NCBI RefSeq assembly: GCF_965638725.1
Contig: NC_134949.1
Location: 108,048,586-108,112,585, forward strand
Direction: 5' to 3'
DNA from: Aptenodytes patagonicus
Lineage: Eukaryota; Chordata; Aves; Sphenisciformes; Spheniscidae
Length of the DNA stretch: 64,000 nt
This document shows, one piece after another, positions 23,601-33,630 of this stretch. Position 1 is the stretch's first letter. Every line of letters starts with the position of its first letter. The notes under the pieces were generated by a model. That model was not told the origin of the DNA. It was given only the letters and a program-made list of their open reading frames with translations, and searched no databases. The position numbers and the translations under genes were made by a program.

Positions 23601-25461
23601 ACATTGTCCTTTTGGGCTGTCTTGTGGGTGAGCATGTTTATATGAGAAATCCAATCCCTGCTGATAGCTTAATGTTTGTGGGTACATATTTAATACAAAA
23701 GTAGGCAGTAGCCCCTCCACCCAATTGAATTAACATAGTTGAAAGAGGGGATGAGTGGATCTTTCATGAGAGCGGCAACTGGTAATCTATTCTTGATGAG
23801 TTTACCTGTGGGTCTGCTGTCTGTTTCACGCAGTAATGATCAGAGTGGCTGAATATACCTGAGGAAGCTGGCTAATTAAGTTCATGATGATAGCTCATTA
23901 ACCTCATTGATCGCCACCTCCTAGTCTTAGGAGGGTTACCTGATTTATCACTTCTTGAGTTTTGAAAGGAGATTCGGTCACCTCCCAGTGGACAAGTGTC
24001 CATACGCTGATAATCTGTCACAGACATGTTTGTTACTGCCTGCATCATCTAGACTGCCAGGGAAGTAGTAAAGGTATGGGTTGGATTGAGATCCTACTTA
24101 CAGAACAGGCTTTAGTCACTTTTTGATAGGGCAGTGACAAGCTTAGGGAGGCAGCTGTGCAGGTGGCATACATCTTCTGGTTAAAATAACATTTTCCAGA
24201 GCCACTACTGATGGTTTTTTTACTAGCACTGATTTTTTTTTTGTGTGTGTGCACAGATTTGGTAACCTTGCATAAAGCTCTCTGATAGCTTTATTGATTG
24301 TTATTGGCTGTTATCTAAATGTGATTCCTTATTTCTTCCCTAGGAATGGGCATTAATTCTCAGAATCCTCGAATTTCAGGTCCAAACCCAGTGGGTCCAA
24401 TGCCAACCCTTAGCCCAATGGGAATGACCCAGCCTCTTTCCCATAACAACCAGATGCCCTCTCCAAATGCTATGGGACCCAATATACCTCCTCATGGGGT
24501 CCCCGTGGGACCCGGCCTGATGTCACACAACCCGATGATGGGGCACGGTTCCCAGGAGTCTCCAATGGTACCTCAAGGACGCCTGGGCTTCCCACAGGGG
24601 TTCCCTCCCGTACAGTCCCCTCCACAGCAGGTGCCATTTCCACACAATGGGCCCAGTGGTGGGCAAGGCAACTTCCCAGCGGGAATGGGCTTCCACGGAG
24701 AAGGACCTCTGGGGCGTCCTACCAACCTGCCCCAAAGTTCGACAGATCCAGCACTTTGCAAGACTGGAGGCCCTGGCGGTCCAGACTCCTTCACTGTTCT
24801 CGGAAACAATATGCCTTCGGTTTTCACTGATCCAGAGCTGCAGGAGGTGATCCGTCCTGGAGCCACGGGAATACCAGAGTTTGACCTGTCCAGGATCATC
24901 CCGTCGGAGAAACCTAGCCAGACACTACAGTATTTCCCTCGTGGGGAGGTGCCAGGCCGCAAGCAGCCGCAGGGTCCTGGGCCTGGGTTCTCCCACATGC
25001 AGGGGATGATAGGAGAGCAGACCCCGAGGATGGGACTAACGTTGCCTGGCATGGGGGGCCCTGGGCCAGTGGGAACTCCGGATATCCCTCTTGGGACGGC
25101 TCCGTCCATGCCAGGTCATAACCCGATGAGACCGCCTGCCTTCCTGCAGCAAGGCATGATGGGGCCGCACCACCGCATGATGTCACCAGCACAAACGGCG
25201 ATGCCTGGCCAGCCCGCGCTAATGAGTAACCCCGTGGCTGCCGTGGGCATGATCCCAGGCAAGGACCGAGCCCCTGCGGGGCTGTACAGCCACCCGGGCC
25301 CTGTAGGGTCACCTGGTATGATGATGTCAATGCAGGGCATGATGGGACCCCAACAAAACATCATGATTCCCCCCCAGATGAGGCCCCGAGGTATGGCTGC
25401 TGACGTTGGCATGGGAGGATTTAGCCAAGGCCCTGGAAACCCAGGGAACATGATGTTTTAA
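14567..25461 (+). CDS. BCL9: BCL9, beta-catenin/PYGO adaptor of Wnt signalling (spliced CDS)
   Basis: The CDS is join(14567-14619, 16204-16520, 17445-17634, 18102-18201, 18641-20870, 22793-23053, 24344-25461): 4269 nt, 1422 residues plus stop, all junctions GT-AG and in frame. Human BCL9 has 1426 residues and matches nearly throughout. BCL9 is a nuclear scaffold that links beta-catenin to the PHD finger of Pygopus in the Wnt enhanceosome. Homology domain 1 (PYGO binding) lies at about 175-209 (starts KVVYVFSTEMANK), HD2 (the beta-catenin-binding helix, QEQLEHRERSLQTLRDIQ) at about 348-371, and HD3 at about 462-498. A basic KGKGKRER patch precedes HD1. The rest is low-complexity, rich in Pro, Gly, Met and Ser, and ends in GNPGNMMF. 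The Met-His-Ser-Ser-Asn-Pro start agrees with mammals. BCL9L is the paralogue; the close match throughout and the ACP6/GJA5 neighbourhood favour BCL9. Confidence 0.97.
14620..16203 (+). other. BCL9: BCL9 intron after coding exon 1
   Basis: GTAAGG donor and a T-rich tract ending in CCCCAG acceptor. It contains a 12-G run at 15742-15753 and an unremarkable 121-codon open frame (15105-15470) with no recognisable domain, which I take as chance. Confidence 0.85.
16204..16520 (+). CDS. BCL9: BCL9 coding exon 2
   Basis: This exon encodes residues 18-124, starting SSPKSKQEVMVRPPTV and ending GTPNDDPEIK plus one base. It contains the basic KGKGKRERS patch that may serve as a nuclear localisation signal. 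Acceptor TCCCCAG, donor G|GTATGT. Confidence 0.95.
17445..17634 (+). CDS. BCL9: BCL9 coding exon 3 (start of HD1)
   Basis: This exon encodes residues 124-187, from DCNSADHVKSQDSQHTPHS to VVYVFSTEMANK, the first half of the PYGO-binding HD1. Acceptor CCTTCCAG, donor AA|GTAAGT. Confidence 0.95.
17635..18101 (+). other. BCL9: BCL9 intron after coding exon 3
   Basis: Short intron with a GTAAGT donor and CTTTGCAG acceptor, splitting the HD1 coding sequence. I see nothing else in it. Confidence 0.85.
18102..18201 (+). CDS. BCL9: BCL9 coding exon 4 (end of HD1)
   Basis: A 100-nt exon encoding AAEAVLKGQVETIVSFHIQN and on to NTVPL. It completes HD1, which docks on the Pygopus PHD finger. It ends on a whole codon at TTG|GTAGGG. 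Confidence 0.95.
18202..18640 (+). other. BCL9: BCL9 intron after coding exon 4
   Basis: Phase-0 intron, GTAGGG donor and TCTCTTGCAG acceptor. I see nothing else in it. Confidence 0.85.
18641..20870 (+). CDS. BCL9: BCL9 coding exon 5, large exon with HD2 and HD3
   Basis: This 2230-nt exon encodes residues 221-964, more than half of the protein. HD2, the amphipathic helix that binds the first armadillo repeat of beta-catenin, is at about 348-371 (LSQEQLEHRERSLQTLRD and on to IQRMLF). HD3 is at about 462-498 (MTPEQVAWLKLQQEFYEEK, then SLQDMM). The remainder is Pro/Gly/Met-rich and near-identical in layout to the mammalian protein, including an alanine run near the 3' end (GPTAAAAAASIKSPP). Acceptor TCTTGCAG, donor TCGG|GTGAGT. 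Long antisense frames here (for example minus 19331-20410) are shadows of this exon. Confidence 0.97.
20871..22792 (+). other. BCL9: BCL9 intron after coding exon 5, holding a CpG island
   Basis: A 1.9-kb intron between GTGAGT and an acceptor preceded by a T tract and a run of about ten C directly before AG. Its middle part (about 21480-21880) is unusually GC- and CpG-rich and is listed separately. I see no other feature. Confidence 0.85.
21480..21880. promoter_or_regulatory. Intragenic CpG island in a BCL9 intron
   Basis: This stretch is dense in CpG (GGCGCCGCAG, GCGCGGCGGCCGGG, GGCCGGCCGGCGGCGGCGG and others), flanked by ordinary AT-richer intron. Because of this composition both strands stay open: 142 codons on plus (21449-21877) and 233 on minus (21410-22111). 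Neither translation resembles a family I know. CpG islands inside genes often mark alternative or antisense promoters; whether this one is active cannot be read from sequence. Confidence 0.6.
22793..23053 (+). CDS. BCL9: BCL9 coding exon 6
   Basis: This exon encodes the stretch from GGPPPSTVSQSAPVTLPG through MMSRMSKFAMPSSTPLYHDA and KTVASSDDDSPPARSPNLPP, in the C-terminal part that is conserved between BCL9 proteins and contributes to transactivation. It starts and ends after the first base of a glycine codon, so skipping it would keep the frame. Confidence 0.95.
23054..24343 (+). other. BCL9: BCL9 last intron
   Basis: GTAAGA donor and TTCTTCCCTAG acceptor. There is a T-run followed by a (TG)n-like stretch near 24231-24252. 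No other feature seen. Confidence 0.85.
24344..25461 (+). CDS. BCL9: BCL9 coding exon 7 (last), C-terminal region
   Basis: This exon encodes the final 371 residues plus the end of a split glycine codon, from MGINSQNPRISGPNPVG to GNPGNMMF, with TAA at 25459-25461. The region is Gly/Pro/Met-rich and contains the conserved block DPELQEVIRPGATGIPEFDL. In mammals the C-terminal part supports transcriptional activation. The last exon has no downstream intron. Confidence 0.96.
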
Positions 25462-26535
25462 GCTGCTACCACAAGACTGGATGTTCTGATCCTTGTCAAG
25501 ATGAGATTCCAAGTCCTGAGCGCTTTTTTGGGAGCTTCAGGAGTACAGTTTGGCCATGCAATAGGTGAAAAGAGACCAGAGGATGCTTTGGGAAATCTCG
25601 AATGTATGGAATTACCTGAAAAAAAAAAAATTATTCATTTTAACAGGTTGTTTTTTTTTAAGATTTATTTTTTAAAAATTATTTTTGTGGACTTGGGTAT
25701 CCCGTGACGGCACCTGCTTTGAGAATCTGTAGCTGTATTTTGAGAATTGCCATTTGTCACAAGTTGCACCATTCTCTGTATGTTTACGTCCTTCGGACTG
25801 GCTTCTCCCAGGACTCTTGGTTATTTTTGGGGTTTTTTGTGTACTGTACTATATTGTAAAAGGGATTTTAGCAGAGACTTTAGTCTTTGGGGTGAGAGGA
25901 GAATGGGATTCTAGGCTGTTTACTTTAGGTGGAGAATCCATCTTCAGAACTTCGGACTATTTTCCTTCAACTCCAATGTATAGAAAAACCAAACTACGAC
26001 CTCAGAGCAGAGTATTAATGAAAAGCACAAAAAGGAACTTAAGTTCAGTGAGGGGAATCTTTTAAAAGAAATAAATAATAAGTTAAGGACATATTTTTCA
26101 AATTATGGCGTGCTGTCCAGCACCTTCTGTCTCTCCCTCCCACTCTTTATTAAATAGGCTTCTCTCTCTCCGTCCCCCTTCTGTCTCCTCCTATGGCAGC
26201 TGCAATACATTGTGTTATTTTGGGGAGTAAATCTAGGAGAGCCTCTCCTCATGTGGGGACTCTTCCCACTTTTAGGAAGGGGCTGGACTTGGACACTGTT
26301 ACATCCTACAGTAGTCTCTCTCACTGTTTCCTATTCTCCTTTTCTTAGAAACCCCAAGTGATTTTATTAATGTGGGAGTGGAACAGACACTAAAAGTTAT
26401 CAAGGATTTTTTTTGTGGTTATTTTTTTTTTCCTCCCCAGCGTAAAACGTTCTGTGTAACCTCCATTAAATTTGGTACAAAACCACTCGCCAGGGCTGTG
26501 GTGTCAGAAAAATAAAATATATTGTTTCTTACAAA
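25462..26535 (+). other. BCL9: BCL9 3' untranslated region
   Basis: Non-coding DNA follows the TAA. An AATAAA at 26511-26516 follows T-rich sequence and is the best polyadenylation signal, giving a 3' UTR of about 1.1 kb. An earlier AATAAA at 26070-26075 could give a shorter form. The end point is inferred. Confidence 0.6.
26511..26516 (+). terminator. BCL9: Likely BCL9 polyadenylation signal (AATAAA)
   Basis: Canonical hexamer about 1.05 kb after the stop codon, with a T/GT-containing stretch (ATTGTTTCTT) just downstream. Confidence 0.55.
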
Positions 26536-29500
26536 AATGAACTGTCTTCTTTATCCAGTCCAGTTGTTTCTGTGTACATCAGACAGCTGGCCAGATGACT
26601 GTTTGCTCTTCCTTATGATCACAGCCAGCCTAGAGGCCAGGTGGGATAAGCTTTGGCAGCTCCTAAAAGTCTGGTCTGTAGGCAGCTGCGTGCTCCTTGC
26701 AAGGCACTTCTGTTTGCTTAATCCTGAACTGAGCTTGTTTTTCCTCAGAGTGAGGTCTTACTTCAGAATGCCCCAGGGATGGTAGTTACAGTCTTTCTTC
26801 TTCGATTTGTTGAGGGTCAAGGAGTAGATGAAACTTGTTGTCTCTGTCACTTTCTCCTGGTGAGTGTTTGCAGCACTACCAGGTACATGGTTTTGAGCTT
26901 TCCGTAAGCAGCGGTGTCTGTCTGCCGAGCGCCGGAGTCCAACACTGTGCCGGGCCACCGGGGTTGTGTGTCCCCCTGGGGGCTTTGGATTGGGTAGGGT
27001 CTCTGACTGCCACTGCTCAGAGGCCGAGATAGTGGGGAATGGATGAACTTAAATAACAAAGGTGAGAAAGAAATCGTCAGTGAGCAGATTTTTATCAAGA
27101 CAACCCTGCTGGGTAAATTGTTGCTTTGCCACAGTTCTCATCGATTGCTTTCTAATCCCCTGTCTTTTCAAACTTGCCTTTTGAGAGAATTTCACCAAGA
27201 AGGTTTTATGGTTTTGTCTATGAGGAGTGAAAGACTGGATGCTGAAACATGGATTGGGAGTTGAGCCCTGCTCCTGGAGAAGACCAGGATGAGCCAGATG
27301 TGGATCTGTAGGGCAGAGTGTGGGCTCTGTGGCTGTCTGCTCTGTGGTCCCCCAGCACTGTATATGCAGCATGTAATCTCTGTTCTTCCTTCCACTTACT
27401 GTTGCTTGAAATTATTTCAATGAGTAGTTTCCTCAAAGGGCTGGCTATTACTGTGAAACTTCATGTGGAGAATGAGTATCTTTAATATGTTTGTGAGTGA
27501 GAGTTTTTCAGAGTTAACTGATCCTTAACAGGTGGAAAAAGAATTGCTGTCAGTGGCCGGCTTACCGAAGTTTCATTGCTAGTGTTACAAAATGAGTGAA
27601 GCCATGCACCATTGGAGGCATGCAAGCCTCAGAGCCTTCTGTTGCCTGCTTCCAAATTCACCTTTGTGCTGTCATGCAAATTTACAATGATTTTGGGTGA
27701 GAATTACTCTTTTGACAAAGTGTAGGATGCATGTTGTGGTGCTTCCCTCTAACAAGACAAGCAGCGTGCCTGAAGCACGGGCTTGTCAAGATTTTAGAAA
27801 GAGCTGACAATGACACAGTAAGTGTTATTTCTGTAGAGCGGAGTTACCTCTTCTTTAAATGGTTGCACAGCTCCCTTCTGAGGACCTTGCATGGGAATTG
27901 TCACAGTGCAACCTTTTAAAACGTTGCCACTTCTGCCATGACTTCTGACTGGTTTTACCATGTTGAACAAAGCGAACTTCTTGATCGACATAGAAATAAC
28001 CTGCAGGGTTTGGGTTTTTTTAACAGTCTTTCTGAGTGCCTCCTGTGCCTGTTGAGGTATTTTGAATAGCAGAGGATTTGAGGTGACTGCGACTTACTCC
28101 ATAGAAAAATTAGCATAGGGGATTCACTGTTTCAAAGCCACTTGATAGTGAAAGGATACATTTTAAAGATGCTGGATAATTAAAGTTCCTTCTGTGTCCG
28201 TCTAACTTAAGATGCTGGCATTTGGTATCTTAATGAGATTTTTTTCCTACAGAAAATGCAGAAGATGTGGATTCTCCTGAGTCCATGTAGGTGCACTTAA
28301 CCTGAGTGGCATTGCCTGGTTTGCACCAGCTGATGGACCAGAGATGCTAATGCCTTAGCTGGCTCTGGTCAGAAAAACAACTCAGTAGATGTAGACTGAA
28401 CTTCTCTGATTCTGCTTCTCCCCTTTTCGCTTCGCAAATGAAAGAGCTTTCTAGCTGCCAGCCTTGCAAATTCACCTTGGGATCTGTAAGTGAGGCTCTG
28501 TTCTCTCCTGCTTATTTTTAATCAATAGTAACTGTGACTCAGCTCTGGTAGTCGTGGTGCAGTTGAAGATGGAAAGTGGGGTTGCCATTTTTAGTTTTCT
28601 TCCCCTCCCCCTCTTTTTTTTTTTTAAACTTTCAAATCCTCCTCCTCCTCCACCTTTGTTTGAAAGAATGAAATAGACTTTATTCATACATGCTTGGCTG
28701 CTCTTCCTCTCTAGTAACATGGGAGGACACAGTCTGCTGTTCAAATTATCTCATCCCAGATGGCTGCGCAGCCGGAGTGCGGAGAGACTTAAAAGGTAAA
28801 CCCAGCAGATGGTGAACTTCTGAAACGCGAAGTAATGCGCCTGCTAAATCAAAAGTTTAAAATATTTCAAATCTGTTTGTTTTAAAGTAGTAGACTTTAG
28901 TTGCAGACAGGTCATCTGTGAAGTACACTGGCAGTTTCAAGCAACGTCTAAATAAACTCGTGCTTTGTACCTGTGTCATGGGCTAGCTAATCTACCAAAG
29001 AACATGACAAGTGAGTAGCCAGCCTTACAAGTTTAGTCCTGACCTCCTAGTGGTATCTAATGGGTAACATTTCAGAAGACAGACCAGTATGTGGAGATCT
29101 AATCTGCATCAATCTTGGCTGGGATTTGAATGCTGGTGGTGCTTCTGGTACAATACCGGTATCCTGACTTGGAGTAGATGTGGGTGCCCGACTCTTCCTG
29201 AGGGTAAGTGTGAATCTGAACACACTTCTTAGACTGTTGGAATGCAGCGTTTGTTGTGCCAGAGTGCTGGGGCTATTACAAATATGGTATACACAGGGCT
29301 TAATTTTGCGGTGCTTGGTATGCTGACCGTCTATTATGCTACTTTTCATTCTGGCAGAAAAGGCTACGTTTCATTGGTGGTGCTCTTCTGCACTCATGAT
29401 AGTGAATGCTTTCCTCGTGCAGCCCTGGCAGGCTGTTGGCTGAAACCTGTTCCCTATTTTGATACTTCTCGAGGAGAAATGATCCATGTTTGATATAGGC

Positions 29501-31265
29501 CTGTATTTAGTAGAGCGCGCTTCACTGTATCGATTGGTATTAATTCTTAACCTAAAAAAGGTAAGTTGTCTTGCATATGTGCTGTCATCTTTCTGGTGAG
29601 GTGACCTCTAATTGAAACATTTCTCAGTTTTTAGACAGTCCACATAGTTTCCAATAATTTCTGTTAATGCTGTTTGTTGTGGTAGATGTGTAACACTTCG
29701 CTTTATCATGCTCTTTCCACTTAAGGTTAAAGCGTTATCAGGAGCGTTCTTCAGGCCTTAAAAAGACCCAAACCCAAACTGCTAGCTTTAATATGTTGGG
29801 TTTATTGACAAATATACCAAGCTCACTATCCTTTTAATCTCCTTTTGACTTTCAACCAGCAAACTTTTTGTGCTGAGAGATGTAGGTCCTCATGACTCAT
29901 TACACACTCAGATTTTAAGCTTACGATTGTCTTTGAGTCGGAGCATGAGGCAGGAAAGAAAAGTGATGCTGTTTTGTCTGGGATAGTGGAAACTTTAACA
30001 GAGGATGTTTACCATGAGGAGAGAACAAAACCCTAGATTTAAGTTGACATCTTTCCTGCCCATTACCTGCTATACTAACATTGCCTTAAATGAAACATAC
30101 TGTATGAGGATAGGTTTGCAATGCAAAATGAAAAAAAAAGTCTTTTAAGTTTAAGTTGACCAACCTGCATTAACTGCATTGGACTAAAATAGCGAGGGAG
30201 GCAGACTAACTTGGGTTAGCAGCTCCAGCTCAAGTTTGAGGGAACCTGAGGTTGAACGTGTTACTGCTCATGTCAGCAGTTCTTATATTAACAGCCCAGG
30301 GTAAGAAAGTTTTGGATTTCCTTTTCTGTCCCCTGGGATTTCTGTCTTTCCCAGTTCTTGCAAAGAGTCGGCCTATTTATGTAAATGCACTGGTTCCTTG
30401 GGAAATTGTTGATTTCTGAAAATTTTTATTCCATGTTCTCAGAAATGCCTCAGCTCTTCCATGCTGTGTTTGCAGTTCAGCACTTCTCACTTACCTGTGT
30501 CCTTTGGTCTTAAAACTCCTCCACTGTCCCACCAATCCTCTTCTGAAATCATTATTTACACTAGTTGTGGTCAGAAATAACTCCTCCTTCATACCGTGGG
30601 CCACGACTACCATGGAGTTGCTCAGTGGGATGAGACCAATGCATGGCCCAACCACTGAGGGGAAGGGTAAGGCTGGAGTGGGGCACAGAGGGCACTGCAG
30701 AAACCCTGTAAGAGGCAATGATGAAGTACCCTGTTTCCAGTGGAGGCTTATTCCTAGCTACTGCCAAGAAGCTGGCCTGTTTTTCTGAGGTCTTCTGCTG
30801 TTACTGAAATCTATGTTACCCTGCCTAGAGTGATATGATTATTTTAACAGTGTGAATGCAGTGTCCTTTAACAATCTTACGTGCACTAGGACAGCTCACG
30901 CTGCCAAGTTCTGTGGGTCTTGACCATGCTGCAATTTTTAACCTGGTTGCTGGTCAGTTTTGCTGGGAGATGCTCCTAGCGCTTGTTTAGGAGAAGGTAT
31001 GTGAATTCCCCCTTTGTCTACTGGTATGGCCAAAGCTTCTGATGCTGTTGCCTGATGCCCCTTTCCCAAGCAGTCCGTGCTTCACAAATAACTTGCAATC
31101 ATATGCCTAATGTTTCCATCGCTGTTCGCCAAATACTTTATACTGTGCATAAGAGAGCACTTGATTAGAGCAGAACACACTGTTCTTAAGCAAGGGTAGG
31201 CCATTGATTTTTATATAATAGCATTATGTTTTTAGGCTGTATAAAAACTTGGTGGAAAATAACAA
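26536..31265. other. Intergenic DNA between BCL9 and the CR1 element
   Basis: No gene recognised. Open frames here are short and overlap on both strands without domain similarity. A minus-strand frame at 30491-30718 ends at a strong donor-like CACAG|GTAAGT and is discussed as a finding. A T-run near 28612-28625 is the only clear low-complexity tract. Confidence 0.6.
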
Positions 31266-31353
31266 TCATGGAATCATGGAATAGTTTGGGTTGGAAGGAA
31301 CCTTTAAAGGTCATCTAGTCCAACCCCCCTGCAATGGGCAGGGACATCTTCAA

Positions 31354-32093
31354 CTAGATCAGGTTGCTCAGAGCCCCGTCCAACCTGACCTTGGATGTTT
31401 CCAGGGATGGGGCATCCACCACCTCTCTGGGCAACCTGTTCCAGTGTTTCACCACCCTCAGCATAAAAAATTTATTCCTTACATCTAGTCTGAATCTACA
31501 CTCTTTTAGTTTAAAACCATTACCCCTTGTCCTGTCGCAACAGGCCCTGCTAAAAAGTTTGTCCCCATCTTTCTTATAAGCGCCCTTTAAGTACTGGTAG
31601 GGTGCAAGAAGGTCTCCCAAAGCCTTCTCCTCTCCAGGCTGAACAACCCCAACTCTCTCGGCCTTTCTTCATAGGAGAGGTGTTCCATCCCCCTGATCAT
31701 TTTCGTGGCCCTCCTCTGGACCCGCTCCAACAGGTCCATGTCTTTCTTATGCTGAGGACTCCAGAGCTGGACGCAGTCCTCCAGGGGGGGTCTCCCCAGA
31801 GCAGAGCAGAGGGGCAGAATCACCTCCCTCCACCTGCTGGCCACGCTTCTTTGGATGCAGCCCAGGATACGATTGGCCTTCTGGGCTGCGAGCGCACATT
31901 GCTGGCTCATGTCCAGCTTTTCCTCCACCAGTACCCCCAAGTCCTTCTCTGCAGGGCTGCTCTCAATCCCTTCATCTCCCAGCCTGTGCAGGACCCTGCA
32001 CTTGGCCTTGTTAAACCTCATAGGCCCACTTCTTGAGCTTGTCCAGGTCCCTCTGGATGGCATCCTGTCCCTCTGGCATGTCGACCGCACCAC
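31354..32093 (-). pseudogene. CR1 ORF2 remnant, C-terminal domain in two frames
   Basis: The segment 31587-32093 reads [20 protein letters not shown] and [20 protein letters not shown]; a shift then moves to the frame of 31354-31620, which reads WNRLPREVVDAPSLETSKVR and ends the ORF. Both match the CR1 ORF2 C-terminus. Confidence 0.85.
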
Positions 32094-32164
32094 TCAGCTT
32101 GGTGTCGTCTGCAAACTTGCTGAGGGTGCACTCGATCCCACTGTCTATGTCGCTGATGAAGATA

Positions 32165-32566
32165 TTAAACAGTATGTACTGGTCCTAATGCGGACCCCTG
32201 TGGGATACCACTTGTTACTGATCTCCATCTGGATATTGAGCCGTTGACCACTACCCTCTGGATGCGACCATCCAACCAATTCCTCATCCACCGGACAGTC
32301 CACCCATCAAGTCCATATCTCTCCAGTTTAGAGAGAAGGATGTTGTGGGGGACCATGTCAAAGGCCTTATAGAGGTCCAGATAGACAACATCTGTAGCTC
32401 TTCCCTTGTCCACTGATGTAGTCACTCCATCATAGAAGGCCACTAGGTTGGTCAGGCAGGACTTGCCCTTGCTGAAGCCATGCTGGCTGCCTTGAATCAC
32501 CTCCCTGTCCTCCATGTGCCTTAGCATAGCTTCCCGGAGGATCTGTTCCATGATCTTCCCAGGCAC
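32165..32566 (-). pseudogene. CR1 ORF2 remnant, central reverse transcriptase
   Basis: This frame holds the RT blocks [35 protein letters not shown] and [11 protein letters not shown] frameshift follows directly after GPV, before the FADD catalytic block, which lies a little downstream (near 32104-32115) in another frame. Confidence 0.88.
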
Positions 32567-32632
32567 AGAGGTGAGACTGACTGGCCTGTAGTTCCCCGGG
32601 TCTTCCTTTTTTCCCCTTTTTAAAAATGGGGG

Positions 32633-33019
32633 TTATGTTTCCCCTTTTCCAGTCAGTGGGAACTTCACCGGACTGCCACGACTTCTGAAATACAATGGAT
32701 AGTGGCTTACAACTTCATCTGCCAGTTCCTTCAGGACCCACGGATGGATCTCATCAGGTCCCATGGACTTGTGCACCTTCAGGTTCCTCAGATGGTCTCG
32801 AACCTGATGTTCTCCCACAGTGGGTGGCTCTTCATTCTCCCAGTCCCTGCCTTTGCCTTCTGTGGCTTGGGTGGTGTCGCTTGAGCACTTGCCAGTGAAG
32901 ACCAAGGCAAAGAAGTCATTGAGTACCTCTGCCTTCTCTGTGTCCCGGGTAACCAGGTCTCCTGTTTCGTTCTGGAGAGGGCCCACATTTTTCCCTAGTC
33001 TTCCTTTTATCCCCGACAT
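32633..33019 (-). pseudogene. CR1 ORF2 remnant, endonuclease-RT linker and RT start
   Basis: This frame contains [16 protein letters not shown] and [20 protein letters not shown], the segment leading into the reverse-transcriptase domain in CR1 ORF2. It is out of frame with the neighbouring fragments. Confidence 0.85.
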
Positions 33020-33263
33020 ACCTATAGAATCTTTTCTTGTTGCCCTTGATGTCCCTGGCCAGATTTAATTCTATCAGGGCTTTACCTTTCCTAATCTGAT
33101 CCCTGGCTGCTCAGACAATTTCTCTGTATTCCTCCCAAGCTACCTGTCCTTGCTTCCACCCTCTGTAGGCTTCCTTTTTGTGTTGGAGTTTGTCCAGGAG
33201 CTCCTTGTTCATCCATGCAGGCCTCCTGGCGTTTTTGCCAGACTTCCTCTTTGTTGGGATGCA

Positions 33264-33620
33264 TCACTCCCGAGCTTGGAGGAGGTGATCCTTGAGTATT
33301 AACCAGCTTTCTTGGGCCCCTCTTCCCTCCAGGGCTTTATCCCATGGTACTCTGCCAAGCAGATCCCTGAAGAGGCCAAAGTCTACTCTCCTGAAGTCCA
33401 GAGTAGTGAGCTTGCTGTGCGCCCCCCTCGGTGCTCTAAGGATTTTGAACTCCACCATTTCATGGTCACTGCAGCCCAGGCTGCCCTTGAGCTTCACATT
33501 CCCCACCAGTCCCTCCTTGTTGGTGAGAACAAGGTCCAGCGTAGCACCTCTCCTCATTGGCACCTCTGTCACTTGGAGAAGGAAGCTGTCATCGACGCAT
33601 TCCAGGAACCTCTCGGATTG
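33264..33620 (-). pseudogene. CR1 ORF2 remnant, C-terminal end of endonuclease
   Basis: The minus-strand frame carries SDHEMVEF, a conserved apurinic-endonuclease-type motif (SDH) of CR1 ORF2, preceded by RRGATLDLVLTNKEGL. The frame stops at 33264 inside what should be continuous ORF2. Confidence 0.85.
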
Positions 33621-33630
33621 CTTATGCCAA

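Larger units (their letters stand above)
31266..33630 (-). mobile_element. 5'-truncated CR1 LINE retrotransposon
   Basis: Read on the minus strand, this is the 3' part of a chicken-repeat-1 (CR1) element. It ends at 31266 with the typical CR1 tail, repeats of CATGATTC type after GGTTCCTTCCAACCCAAAC. Its minus-strand translations give successive blocks of CR1 ORF2: the end of the endonuclease (PMRRGATLDLVLTNKEGLVG), the linker ([20 protein letters not shown]), reverse-transcriptase motifs ([35 protein letters not shown]) and the C-terminal part ([20 protein letters not shown]). The 5' part of ORF2 and all of ORF1 are missing, as expected from incomplete reverse transcription. The frame is broken at several points, so the copy is dead. 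CR1 makes no regular target-site duplications and none is seen. The 5' edge is approximate. Confidence 0.95.

Noticed and set aside
31603-32247. Plus-strand frames over the CR1 element
   Set aside because: They are antisense to CR1 ORF2 and share no similarity with other proteins.
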